A stretch of 64,000 bases of DNA from Mesostigma viride (GCA_009746045.1 RPFO01000406.1:1718030-1782029); one strand, 5' to 3'; positions 35,653 to 46,440 are shown, counted from the stretch's first letter. Numbers and translations: made by a program. The notes: generated by a model not told the origin, from the sequence alone.

Positions 35653-37365
35653 GTGAGAGTGGGGTGTGAGCTGGGTATCAGGTACACGTCGACTAATGCC
35701 CTGGCATCTTGTGTGTGGGCTGCGCAGGGGGACGCCGCGGAGGCGCTTCCCAGGGGCCAGACTTCCGTCGGCGCCGCGGAGGCTGCAGACGCGGAAATCC
35801 GGGAAGCAGACGGGGAGTCCAGCGATGGAGATCTGGTTGACATGGATATACCCGACGAACCTGAGGTCCCACAACCAGAAGCGGGGGCGGGGACGCAGAT
35901 AGCTCGCGGAGAGCCTGCAGTCCGAAGGGGTGCGCCAGGGGCCGGGGGCTCGGGAGGTGGTGGCGGGCAGACGGGGCCTTCACCTGGCCGCGAGCGCCGG
36001 CAAGAAACCTCGTCCAGACCCGGAGCACCGGACACACGTACGTTGCAGCTAGTGAAGGAGCTGCACGAGGAGACGTTTAATCCCCGGGTGTTCCTGCGCG
36101 ACTATGGTCGGGAGGGTGAAGCCTTGTTGGAACGACGACGTCGGCGCCGTAACCGGATGCCTTCGGACCTCCGCGCTGATTCCATTATGGCGCGGGTCGG
36201 CCCTGTGCAGATGGATACTTTTCGAGGGTACGTGCGGCGAAACGTGGGGTTCAAGATCGAGACCCGCACCGCAGCGCGCGACGGCGCGGTGGTCGGCACA
36301 GAGTGGGAAACCCATGAGCGGGAGTGTTCTTGTCACGCGTGCATGAACACGCTGGAAGCGGGTCTGGCATTCCCACGGCTTTTGCTCCTCCTACTTCCAC
36401 CCGCAGTGCGGAAACTGCTGGTACAATACTTTCCCCGGTACCTTCCGGCGGAGGGGGCGCTACGGGGCGAAAAATGTCTGCGTGAAGGGCAGTATTCGTT
36501 ACGGCAGGCTCTGGATCGCATCGTGGCCATGGATGATGAGGACCAGGACGATGGGAGTGAGGGGTATGACTCCGATTCCGACGATTATCCGCCACGTCCT
36601 CTCTCTCGTTCCCCTCCGCGGGATCCGCCTTCCAGGGGCTCCCAGGAGGGCGGCGCAGGACCCCGTCCTGTGCCGCGTTATGAGGCGCCACCGCCGGCGA
36701 CGGGATGGGGGCGACCTCCCGGGCGTGAGACGCAGAGTCTTCCGAGGGCTACCGGATGGGGTGGGGTCAGTCAACCCACTTCTCGACGTGCTCCGGAGCG
36801 ACCTGCACGTCGTCGCTCGCCATCACCGCCCTCGCGCTCGCGTTCCCGCTCGGACTCAGGGACCGAGGTACGAACCGCTCGCCGAGCGTCACCACCACCT
36901 CGTCGCCCGGAGGCTCGTCACTGGGAGCGCACGTGGGGGTCCGCGCTGGAGTTAGAGCGAGAGCGAGAGAGCCGGCGACCGCGAACGGAAACGACGGAGA
37001 CCGCGGCGGCTAGGATAGAACGGCCGGCCGGGGAGGAGCCCTCTGATGTGGTCCCCGCGGGCACTCCGCCAGATGTGGGCCAAGGGGAGCCTACCTTTCA
37101 TGTCTCCCTGGAGCCTCGTTCCCGGACGGAAGTGGTTCCACCGGAGCCTAATTTCCTGGTCTCCTTGGAGCCACGTCCCCGGCCTGCCCAAGCCGGATCG
37201 TCGACGTCACGTCCCGCGGAGGGACCCAGTGCATGGACCCACCGCGTCGGATCGACCCTCGCACCGTCCCGCGGAGGGACCGTGCCTACATACCATACGG
37301 ATTGCCGCGGAAGGTCCCAGCGTGACGGGCATCATGGTGCCAGCGGAGCCCGTGGTAACCATTGA
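35653..37365 (+). CDS. Orphan accessory ORF, N-terminal part (retroelement ORF3-like)
   Basis: The function is not known. The first reliable coding sequence is after a possible splice acceptor (GGGCTGCGCAG) ending at about 35729. The protein starts with an acidic and Gly/Pro-rich tract. A folded region follows with basic residues (RRRRRRNRMPSDLRADS) and a Cys motif CSCHACMNTLEAG. Next come FPRLLLLLLPPAVRKLLVQY and FPRYLPAEG, an acidic patch and a long Arg/Ser/Pro-rich linker. The Cys motif and the FPR...YLP block match in order and spacing the region CLLGCGSRCPALG...CPRVFSYLSTPVG...FPWLPGEG in the accessory ORF at 48784-49398 of the neighbouring chromovirus. Reading changes frame near 37300, by intron, frameshift or error. 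No pol gene precedes it, so it is a solitary relative, possibly a domesticated or stranded copy. Confidence 0.6.
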   Translation: MRVGCELGIRYTSTNALASCVWAAQGDAAEALPRGQTSVGAAEAADAEIREADGESSDGDLVDMDIPDEPEVPQPEAGAGTQIARGEPAVRRGAPGAGGSGGGGGQTGPSPGRERRQETSSRPGAPDTRTLQLVKELHEETFNPRVFLRDYGREGEALLERRRRRRNRMPSDLRADSIMARVGPVQMDTFRGYVRRNVGFKIETRTAARDGAVVGTEWETHERECSCHACMNTLEAGLAFPRLLLLLLPPAVRKLLVQYFPRYLPAEGALRGEKCLREGQYSLRQALDRIVAMDDEDQDDGSEGYDSDSDDYPPRPLSRSPPRDPPSRGSQEGGAGPRPVPRYEAPPPATGWGRPPGRETQSLPRATGWGGVSQPTSRRAPERPARRRSPSPPSRSRSRSDSGTEVRTARRASPPPRRPEARHWERTWGSALELERERESRRPRTETTETAAARIERPAGEEPSDVVPAGTPPDVGQGEPTFHVSLEPRSRTEVVPPEPNFLVSLEPRPRPAQAGSSTSRPAEGPSAWTHRVGSTLAPSRGGTVPTYHTDCRGRSQRDGHHGASGARGNH

Positions 37366-37888
37366 GGCGCTCGTGGCAGCGGTGCAATCAGGGCAGGGTC
37401 TGATACAGCGTATGTTGGACCAGCTCGGGCGCCAGGGCGATCAGTCCGCCGCCACCTCCGTGGGCTACGATGCAGCTTCCAGGGCTCCGGGGTCTTCACA
37501 CGAGGAGTGGTCAATGGGGGATTTCATACGGGCGGTTCCAGGAAGGGCAGTAAGGCATGGTGGGCCGGGGCCTCGTACGGAGAAGTTGTGTGTGGTGTTC
37601 GAGGGACCTCTGTCTCTCCCGGTCCCTCCTGGCATGCACCTGCCCGCTCCTTTGGTGTTTCAAGCGGGTCCCTGGTGCGCGGTCGACCGCGGTGCCTACT
37701 GGGAACAAATAGAAATCACCTTCTTCCCACAGGCTCCACTGCCCCTACCGCAACCCGACGATCTTCGTTTTCCCCAGGTGGTGGGGCACACTGTGCGGTA
37801 CGGTACCGAGGATTGGTGGGACTGGAGATATCAGGTGGATGGAGTGGGGCACGTGGTGACGCCGCCAAAGGTGGCTGTTACGTCCTAA
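37323..37888 (+). CDS. Orphan accessory ORF, C-terminal part, cut by a retroelement LTR
   Basis: This continues the previous ORF in another frame. It has a short helix (VTIEALVAAVQSGQGLIQRM) and then a Trp/aromatic-rich, probably beta-rich domain (EKLCVVFEGPLSL, FQAGPWCAVDRGAYWEQIEI, EDWWDWRYQVDG). The LTR of the Ty3/gypsy element begins at 37876, so the last codons and the stop come from the LTR and the natural C terminus is lost. The chromovirus ORF region at 47167-48840 also has a short helix and a C-terminal aromatic domain after the proline-rich linker, again in a different frame from its N-terminal part. The start given is the frame change, not a proven start codon. Confidence 0.5.
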
Positions 37889-38065
37889 ACTTCTACCTCC
37901 ACCTCTACCTCTACTGGGCCTGATGCTACCTAAATTGGTCAGGCCTCCTCTACTCAAACCCCTAGCGAAAGACGAACGAGACGGAGCTGATCTCAATGCA
38001 TTCACGTATGTGTTACTGTAATACGCCATACAACCATTTACCCGAACCCGTTTATTCCAGGAATA
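37876..38065 (-). repeat. Ty3/gypsy 3' LTR, distal part
   Basis: It starts TGTTACGTCC on the plus strand and is identical by eye to 59449-59638. It is separated from the rest of its LTR (46441-46797) by the TIR element at 38066-46437. The ATA at 38063-38065 is the left copy of that element's target duplication. Confidence 0.93.
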
Positions 38066-38559
38066 GGGTGGTTTGTTTGGGTTAGGACAGATTTGTCCAT
38101 TTAGGACAGTCCTGCAGCCAAAGCGTGAAAACATTAGCTTATTGGTGCCTTACGCATGCTTGCTTCTGCATGATAATTTTTTGAATGGGATTCAACTGTT
38201 TTTATGTGTATATAACTGCCGTCTTGTTTCACGTGTATGTATGTGAATACACAAATGTTCTCAGCATTGAGTTATGCACAATGCACATCAATTAATTTAT
38301 TAAAAGTAATTAGTAATCATGTAGACTGCGTCACGTGAGCATCGATTAAGTGAGACAACTATTCCTTGACGCAAGGCGGTCCAACGTCGTGTAAACTTGT
38401 ACAAGCCGTTACTAGTTGTATGAGAAATAAATCGTTGTCCTGATTAGCCAAGATGTTGCACTACCACAATACCCATGATGTTGCTCTTAATAATAATGCC
38501 ATGTCCTATAATGCATGAATGGGCGGTGATCTAAGCATGTCATAAAACATCCTATTCCA

Positions 38560-39097
38560 GCGAGCAGCGGGCAGCGGGCAGCGGGCAGCGGGCAGCGGGC
38601 AGCGGGCAGCGGGCAGCGGGCAGCGGGCAGCGGGCAGCGGGCTGCGGGCAGCGGGCTGCGGGCAGCGGGCAGCGGGCAGCGGGCAGCGGGCAGCGGGCAG
38701 CGGGCTGCGGGCAGCGGGCAGCGGGCAGCGGGCAGCGGGCAGCGGGCAGCGGGCAGCGGGCAGCGGGCAGCGGGCAGCGGGCAGCGCGCAGCGGGCAGCG
38801 GGCAGCGGGCAGCGGGCAGCGGGCAGCGGGCTGCGGGCAGCGGGCAGCGGGCAGCGGGCAGCGGGCAGCGGGCTGCGCGCAGCGGGCAGCGGGCAGCGGG
38901 CAGCGGGCAGCGGGCAGCGGGCAGCGGGCAGCGGGCAGCGGGCAGCGGGCAGCGGGCTGCGGGCAGCGGGCTGCGGGCAGCGGGCTGCGGGCAGCGGGCA
39001 GCGGGCAGCGGGCAGCGGGCAGCGGGCAGCGGGCAGCGGGCAGCGGGCAGCGGGCAGCGGGCAGCGGGCAGCGGGCAGCGGGCAGCGGGCAGCGGGG
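38560..39097. repeat. (GCGGGCA)n heptamer satellite
   Basis: About 75 copies of the 7-bp unit GCGGGCA, some with GCGGGCT or GCGCGCA variants, lie near the left end of the TIR element. The Leu-Pro-Ala-Ala-Arg-Cys frames across it are repeat artefacts. Confidence 0.96.
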
Positions 39098-39190
39098 CAA
39101 AGTACTGCCAAAAAAAGGGACCCTGCTTTGGGCTGGGCGAAGCCAGCGGGTTACTCTAGTAATAATTAGTCACAAGGTCCTGTTGGGACG

Positions 39191-40053
39191 CTAACGCGGT
39201 GGCGCAAATTCGAATGGCACATACATGCGTGGCGCCTCGCGTGGCGCAGATTCACATGGCACATACATGCGCGGCGCCTCGCGTGGCGCAGATTCACATG
39301 GCACATACATGCGCGGCGCCTCGCGTGGCGCAGATTCACATGGCACATACATGCGCGGCGCCTCGCGTGGCGCAGATTCACATGGCACATACATGCGCGG
39401 CGCCTCGCGTGGCGCAGATTCGCATGGCACATACATGCGCGGCGCCTCGCGTGGCGCAGATTCGTACGGCACATACATGCGCGGTGCCTCGCGTGGCGCA
39501 GATTCGCATGGCACATACATGTGCGGCGCCTCGCGTGGCGCAGATTCACATGGCACATACATGCGCGGCGCCTCGCGTGGCGCAGATTCGCATGGCACAT
39601 ACATGCGCGGCGCCTCGCGTGGCGCAGATTCGCATGGCACATACATGCGCGGCGCCTCGCGTGGCGCAGATTCGCATGGCACATACATGCGCGGCGCAGA
39701 TTCGCATGGCACATACATGCGCGGCGCCTCGCGTGGCGCAGATTCGTATGGCACATACATGCGCGGCGCCTCGCGTGGCGCAGATTCGCGTGGCACATAC
39801 ATGCGCGGCGCCTCGCGTGGCGCACATTCGTATGGCACATACATGCGCGGCGCCTCGCGTGGCGCATAGTCTGGTGCCGGCACCGCTGCCGCTGTTGCCG
39901 CAGGGGGCGCACTGGCTGCCGGCACCGCTGCCGCCGCTGCCGCCGCTGCCGTGGTGGGCTCACCGGCTGCCGCCACCGCTGCTTTGGTGGGTGCGGCGGC
40001 TGCCGCCCCCGCTGCCACTGCCGCCGCCGCCTCTTTATGCTTCTGCAGCAGTC

Positions 40054-40084
<31 letters not shown>

Positions 40085-41876
40085 CTGCTGCAGCTTTGTC
40101 ATCATGGCATTGAATTGCTGCTGTTGCTGTTGCTGTTGCTGCTTCATCATGCTGTCGAATTGCTGCAGCAGCGCTGCCATCCCCTTCGAATTTTCAGCCG
40201 GGGCGTCAGGCTGCTTGGCAGGCGCTGAGCCGTTTTCTGAGCGGCGCTGGCGCTTGACTGGTTTCGTCGCCGCAGCTTCTTTGGCAGGCTGCTTGCTCAC
40301 GATGCGCTTGCCGCGCCCATGCACGTTGGTGACCTCCTGCAACGCGGGCAGCCCTGCAATTTGTGGGTCGGGCATGTCAGAGTCTTGTGTTATGCAAGCT
40401 GGCAGACGTGGCAGCGTAGCCGGGTATTTCGCCAAGAGGGCCGATCCTGGAAACTGCTCAGCGGACAAGATGAATGGCGGTGGGCCAGCACTCAATATCT
40501 GGGGCAGCAGGTCCGCCTTGTTCTTGATGGCCCAACTCATCACCGCCTGCATGTCCTCATTCCAAGCGGATGATGGGAGAACGCCCTTGTGCTCCAACCC
40601 CAGGGTAGTGGGAAACGTGGTGGCATTCTTGTCGTTGACAACGATGACCACTGCGTCGAAAAATCCGATCGCGGACGGTCGCCTGGTTGGGCTGCCTTTG
40701 AGTCGGTCGAGCAAGTTTTTAAATTTCTTGTAGCGGCTCTGCCTCACAAAATGCGCGCAGATTGACGAGCTCGCGATTGCCCCCACTACCACCCCCACAT
40801 GAGGCCATTCGGGGATTGCAAGGGCCACGATATCATCCTCGCTGTCGCTGGTGGAAGCACCGCCTGGTGTTTTGTGCATCCCCGGCCCTGCCGGTGGAGG
40901 AGAAAAAGCTAGTTCTTTTCTTGTGTCGCCGACATCGAAATGACGCGACGCCGAAGCCCGAAAGGTACCAGCTGCAGGGCCCGGGGTGTTCTCCTTCTTG
41001 GAGGCGTCGCGCTCAACCACGGGAATGTGCGCGCCGCCAACAGCATGCTTGCCAACCGTGGGGCCCATCGCAGCACGCAAAGCTGCATCACCTTGGCCGC
41101 TCTTGTCCTGATTGCCATCACCCATCGCACCCTTGCCTGCGCCGTTCTTTTCCTCCTCGCCATCACCCATCGCACCATAGCCTGCGCCGTTCTTTTCCTC
41201 CTCGCCATCACCCATCGCACCATTGCCGCCTGCGCCGTTCTTTTCCTCCTCGCCATCACCCATCGCACCATTGCCGCCTGCGCCGTTCTTTTCCTCCTCG
41301 CCATCACCCATCGCACCATTGCCGCCTGCGCCGCTCTCCTCCTCGACGCCACCACCAAGCGCAACACCGCCTGGGCCGTTCTTCTCCTCGACGCCACCAC
41401 CCGTTGCATCATCATCGACATGACCCTCGTCATGCAATATTATCACCAGAACCCAGCTCACCATCGTCGACCCTTCCATCCACGACTTTGGCTAGCTTAA
41501 CGAGTTTCCGTGATGGAACCTTAACGACCTTGCCCTTGCCGCCCAGCGAATAAAGAGCACCAAGGCCGGCCAGTTGGGCGTCGACGACCTTTTCCTTAAA
41601 ATCGACAGGCGAGGCCTCCTTACTGATGGCGGTAGGCGGCCAAGGGCCGCCACACTCCTGGCAGGTCCACTCTGTGCCATCCTCACCCGCCGATGCATCC
41701 CTAAACATCCCGGTGCACAGCCCATGCAAGTGCTTGCCACACTGGCCTGAGCATGGATGGTTGGCTCCGCCCAGCAGCTCATTTTTGTCGACACTATCAA
41801 ATCCGGTTGCATGATCAGCGCCGGGCAATTTCTTGCATCTATCGCCTGCGTAGCAGGGGCCGCTTGACCCCTGCAT
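39191..41876 (-). CDS. TIR-element gene A: PHD-like finger, polyQ and 14-residue repeats
   Basis: The function is unknown. The N-terminal part (41876-41430) has Cys/His spacing like a PHD or related zinc finger (CYAGDRCKK, HPCSGQCGKHLHGLC, WTCQEC). The frame then changes near 41430-41480, by a small intron or a frameshift. The second part starts near 41480 and has about five repeats of NGAG(G)NGAMGDGEEEK. A folded region follows (PEWPHVGVVVGAIASSSIC, RYKKFKNLLDRL, FFDAVVIVVNDKNATTFPTT, WAIKNKADLLPQIL), then a basic nuclear-signal-like stretch KPVKRQRR, glutamine runs (about 40143-40043), Ala-rich coil and about 16 copies of a 14-residue repeat ending EAPRMYVP (42-bp DNA unit, 39200-39870). 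The combination suggests a nuclear DNA- or chromatin-binding protein. It runs divergently from gene B. It is not a recognised transposase. Confidence 0.65.
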
Positions 41877-42069
41877 TCTTCGCTTGCTACAGATTTAACC
41901 ACCGGAAAATAGACAAAGATTGCACGCAACCTTCCAATAATGCCGGCTGCGATTTAACCTTCGTTTGCTGGGCGCTGCACGCTGCAATGTATCGAGTCAA
42001 TTAGAAATTGCGCGGGATCTGGAACTTTGAATATATGTTTAGGCAAGAGGCTGCGGCGTCATTTGGCTG

Positions 42070-42813
42070 CAGCTGGGTAACTACTTGCGTCTTGCGGCCA
42101 AGATACGCAGCCTGCCTCGAGAGGGCTGCGTATCTTTGCCGCAGCCTGCCTCACCAGCTAAAAACCTTGCGGCCAAGATACGCAGCCTGCCTCCTCGAGG
42201 ATATCCTCGAGGAGGCAGGCTGCGTATCTTGGCCGCAAGGTTTTTAGCTGGTGAGGCAGGCTGCGGCAAAGATACGCAGCCTGCCTCGGCAGCTGGGGAA
42301 GTAACTACTTGCGTCTTGCGGCCAAGATACGCAGCCTGCATCACCAGCTAAAAACCTTGCGGCCAAGATACGCAGCCTGCCTCCTCGAGGATATCCTCGA
42401 GGAGGCAGGCTGCGTATCTTTGCCGCAGCCTGCATCACCAGCTAAAAACCTTGCGGCCAAGATACGCAGCCTGCCTCCTCGAGGATATCCTCGAGGAGGC
42501 AGGCTGCGTATCTTGGCCGCAAGGTTTTTAGCTGGTGATGCAGGCTGCGTATCTTGGCCGCAAGACGCAAGTAGTTACTTCCCCAGCTGCCGAGGCAGGC
42601 TGCGTATCTTTGCCGCAGCCTGCCTCACCAGCTAAAAACCTTGCGGCCAAGATACGCAGCCTGCCTCCTCGAGGATATCCTCGAGGAGGCAGGCTGCGTA
42701 TCTTGGCCGCAAGGTTTTTAGCTGGTGAGGCAGGCTGCGGCAAAGATACGCAGCCCTCTCGAGGCAGGCTGCGTATCTTGGCCGCAAGACGCAAGTAATT
42801 ACCTCCCCAGCTG
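42070..42813. repeat. 744-bp nested palindrome
   Basis: Two arms of about 370 bp are nearly perfect reverse complements about a centre near 42440. Reading frames on opposite strands at 42081-42344 and 42535-42798 encode the same peptide, which confirms the symmetry. Four smaller perfect palindromes centred on GATATC (CCTCGAGGATATCCTCGAGG) lie at about 42206, 42396, 42486 and 42676. They are joined by blocks of TTGCGGCCAAGATACGCAGC in both directions. It separates the divergent genes A and B of the TIR element. A transcript would fold into a long hairpin. Short ORFs inside are not credible genes. Confidence 0.93.
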
Positions 42814-43290
42814 CCGAAGCAGGCTGCGTACATTTTGGCGGCAAGTTCCCCAGCTGTTCGCTGCTTAGGCAAGTTGTTGCAACGACTTCGCCACGTGACT
42901 GCCAACAGGGGCGCCTGCGTTCAAGTCTTCAGTGCGTGCCCTGGCGGCACATCATTATTACGTAAATAGCCGTGAAGCTTTCGGTACCTTAGCAGTTTAT
43001 AGTTGGATTTATGGCAGACAAGGCTGACTGCAGGGTATTATTTTGTGGTTTAACAAGTGACGCCGAAATGAATAGGCACGGAGCCGAAAAATAGCCGACG
43101 TAGTTGATTTGCATGGAGACGAGTTGTTAGCATTGATGACAAAAATGGGATTAGGTTTACACAGGACAGTAATAGGCGCTGAGCTGCTTACTCTTATGAG
43201 GTCCGGCATCCATTCAGCGCCGGGGGAGTCCTGCTTTTGGTTTAGGTTGAAACTTTTATAAATGTTAGAGATAAAGGCTAGGATAGCAAA

Positions 43291-45652
43291 ATGGCCGAAC
43301 ATGTCGAGTGGGACGGAGGTATTGTCTCCGACTCGGACGACGATGACGATTTTGCGTACCATGACGGAGGGCTCGGTCGTGCTATACTGGCATCCCACGT
43401 GCCAAATGCTCTGCAACACCGACGTCCCCCGGCCCCCCATGTTGGTGGGGGTGGTGAAGAAGGTAGAGCAGCCTGCAGCCGATGAGGGGGGCAGCGAGCC
43501 TCACCTGGTCCTCTCTGTATACCGTGCCAGGAGCATGACCGTCGGATGCTTGGCATCAGTGGGACCCGAACAGCGCCACATGGCCTCTGCCGAGCAAGTC
43601 GTCCGCAAACTCCCACACAGTCACCATCGCAGCATCCGAGGTCATCCTCACCTATTGGATCCCGGCGAAGAAGCCCACCTCGCGCCACTTGGTGTCTTTG
43701 GATGCCAAGAAAAAGCTGTCTGCTGCGTGACTGACCGCGCTCAAGCAGGTGCCAAGGGACGCAGGTCACCCGACGGTTGACTGGCAACTAGCTTCAACTC
43801 CCAAGGGTGTGGTGCGCATGGCTGAACGTTGCTGGCAAACGATCTTGGAGCAGGTGATGGGTGGCAAGCTCTGCCTGGTAGGACAACTTGTGTGCAGCTA
43901 TGAGATTGTGCACGAGTCCGTCGGCGGCCGCACAGTGAACCGTCCTAGAAGATTCCATGGTCAAGTGGCAGCTGTGGACACGGAACATGGCAAGGTGGCT
44001 ATGTTTTGGGGTGCTCAATGGGAAGAGCTGGCAGTGACGTGTGTGGACCTCCCAGAATTGGGGAAGAAAATCTGTGGATGCCCCGGTGTGTCCGTCCCTC
44101 CTCTGCAAGCGTCTGAGATCGCCGTTGCCGAGTCCCGCTTACGTGCGGAGGTGCACGCTGCGCTGACCAGCGCAACTGCGCGCAGCTCGCCTGAGGCAGC
44201 GCGCGGCACGGCCGACACAACTAAGCGCAAGCCGCCTGCGCCTGCAGCAACCAGCACAGCCACGCGCAACCCACGTGCGGTGGCGACCAACTTGCGCGTA
44301 GCAGTGCGCGCCCTGAATGATAAGGCTGCAAGTGACTTGCGTGCGCCCGCGCGTGCGGCCACTGGCGCGGCTGCACCTGCCAACTGGCCTGCGCCTGCGC
44401 GCGCGGCTGCACCTGCCAACTCGCTTGCGCCTGCGCGCGCGGCAGCACCTGCCAATTCGCTTGCGCCTGCGCGCGCGGCAGCACCTGCCAACTCGCCTGC
44501 GCCTGCGCGCGCGGCAGCACCTGCCAACTCGCTTGCGCCTGCGCGCGCGGCAGCACCTGCCAACTCGCCTACGCCTGCGCGCGCGGCCACCTGCGCGGCT
44601 GCACCTGCCAACTCGCCTGCGCCTGCGCGCGCGGCAGCACCTGCCGACTGGCCTGCGCCTGCGCGCGCGGCAGCACCTGCCAACTCGCCTGCGCCTGCGC
44701 GCGCGGCCACCTGCGCGGCTGCACCTGCCAACTCGCTTGCGCCTGCGCGCGCGGCAGCACCTGCCGACTCGCCTACGCCTGCGCCCGCGGCCACCGGCGC
44801 GGCAGCACCTGCCAAACTCGCCTGCGCCTGCGCGCGCGGCCACTGGCGCGGCTGCACCTGCCAACTCGCCTGCGCCTGCGCGCGCGGCAGCACCTGCCGA
44901 CTCGCCTGCGCCTGCGCGCGCGGCAGCACCTGCCAACTCGCTTGCGCCTGCGCGCGCGGCAGCACCTGCCGACTCGCCTACGCCTGCGCCCGCGGCCACC
45001 GGCGCGGCAGCACCTGCCAAACTCGCCTGCGCCTGCGCGCGCGGCCACCTGCGCGGCTGCACCTGCCAACTCGCCTGCGCCTGCGCGCGCGGCAGCACCT
45101 GCCGACTCGCCTGCGCCTGCGCGCGCGGCTGCACCTGCCAACTCGCCTGCGCCTGCGCGCGCGGCAGCACCTGCCAACTGGCCTGCGCCTGCGCGCGCGG
45201 CAGCACCTGCCAACTCGCTTGCGCCTGCGCGCGCGGCAGCACCTGCCAACTCGCCTGCGCCTGCGCGCGCGGCCACCTGCGCGGCTGCACCTGCCAACTC
45301 GCTTGCGCCTGCGCGCGCGGCTGCACCTGCCAACTCGCCTACGCCCGCGCCTGCGGCCACCGGCGCGGCTGCACCTGCCAACTCGCTTGCGCCTGCGCGC
45401 GCGGCCACCGGCGCGGCAGCACCTGCCAACTCGCCTGCGCCTGCGCGCGCGGCAGCACCTGCCAACTCGCTTGCGCCTGCGCGCGCGGCCACCTGCGCGG
45501 CTGCACCTCCCGACTCGCCTGCGCCTGCGCGCGCGGCAGCCGGCGCGGCTGAAGAAGATATGTTGTCTGATTCCCGTCGTCGCCGGGCACACCGTTACAT
45601 AGTGTGTCCGGACAGTGATAGCGATGGAGCCCCGGAGGCTATGGAAACATGA
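43291..45652 (+). CDS. TIR-element gene B: acidic ends with Ala/Pro-rich repeats, frame-broken
   Basis: The function is unknown. It begins MAEHVEWDGGIVSDSDDDDD, changes frame near 43370, and reads VVLYWHPTCQ, PMLVGVVKKVEQ and LVLSVYRARS. From 43749 another frame gives MPRDAGHPTVDWQLAS, FHGQVAAVDTEHGKVAMFWG and ELAVTCVDLPELGKKI, a Tudor/agenet-like pattern (weak inference). About 1.2 kb of 36-bp repeats encoding APARAAAPANS follow. Two single-base insertions (GCCAAACTCG instead of GCCAACTCG, near 44815 and 45017) shift the repeat frame. The end is acidic again (AEEDML, CPDSDSDGAPEAMET, stop at 45650-45652). Introns, real mutations or assembly indels could explain the breaks. It is transcribed away from gene A. 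Confidence 0.5.
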
Positions 45653-46440
45653 AGTCGCGGTTGCTACCATTGTTGCTACCAATGATTGCTATGTGTGCAC
45701 CATGGCTGCCAACATTGCTGCTTCCTTTGCTGCTTCTCCGCTGATATGCCGTGCTTTTGATTCACTCTCTGCCATGCATGCCAGTATAGTGCTGCCACCA
45801 TTGTCATGATGTAACTTGTCAACACCAATGCATGTTCTGATTCTGATGTGATTGATTATATTCCTGGCCTGCATGAGTCTGTTGAGGTTGTTTGTCGCTG
45901 CTGCGGCTGCTATGACCATTACTAGTGTGCTCATGTGAGTTTTTTGCCATGTCCATTTGCGCAGTCATGGAGCATTTCAAGGTTTGCCCGAGATTTACGA
46001 GACCCAAGTGTCAGTCATTTTCCGCGAAGCCGCGATATAATCCCTGACAGAAACTGGCAAAAACCACATGGAACATATGCAGAATCCTCCTTGATAATGT
46101 CTCATGTAGTAGATACATTCCAGCCTTTGCAATTACAATCACGTCACTAAATTTTTAAGTATGCAAAATTACAAGCTGTGAGTGCGATTGTCTCTACTCA
46201 TCATAAGATACCAGCTTGACAATCATGAATGCCCATTTGGTTACAGCATATAAGGCAACTTGTCATTATATAACACAATTATTGACTTGAAACTCCTCGA
46301 CCAATGCAAAAATTTGCCCAAACCTTCTATCAAACTATTTTGGGAAGTCCACAGCATCCAAAAAACACATTTTTCAAATTTTCATTTAGGACAGACCTGC
46401 AGCCTCCCAAATCTGTCCTAACCCAAACAAACCACCCATA

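Larger units (their letters stand above)
38066..46437. mobile_element. 8.4-kb TIR DNA transposon of unassigned superfamily
   Basis: The left end reads GGGTGGTTTGTTTGGGTTAG and continues GACAGATTTG. The right end is its exact reverse complement, giving 30-bp terminal inverted repeats, with TTAGGACAG repeated just inside both ends. ATA flanks both sides (38063-38065 and 46438-46440). The empty site is visible in the other LTR copy (CCAGGAATAGAGGAAGG at about 59630), so ends and 3-bp target duplication are certain. Inside are a GGGCAGC satellite, a leftward gene with a PHD-like finger, a 744-bp palindrome and a rightward gene with Ala/Pro repeats. I recognise no transposase with a DDE/D core. 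The 3-bp target site would fit PIF/Harbinger or CACTA relatives, but the termini match neither signature clearly. It may be non-autonomous. Confidence 0.92.

Noticed and set aside
42081..42905. Small ORFs with LAAKIRSLPPRGYPRGG-type peptides
   Set aside because: The same peptide appears on both strands because the DNA is a palindrome; no coding evidence.
38066..46437. Helitron
   Set aside because: There are clear 30-bp terminal inverted repeats and a 3-bp target duplication, which Helitrons lack.
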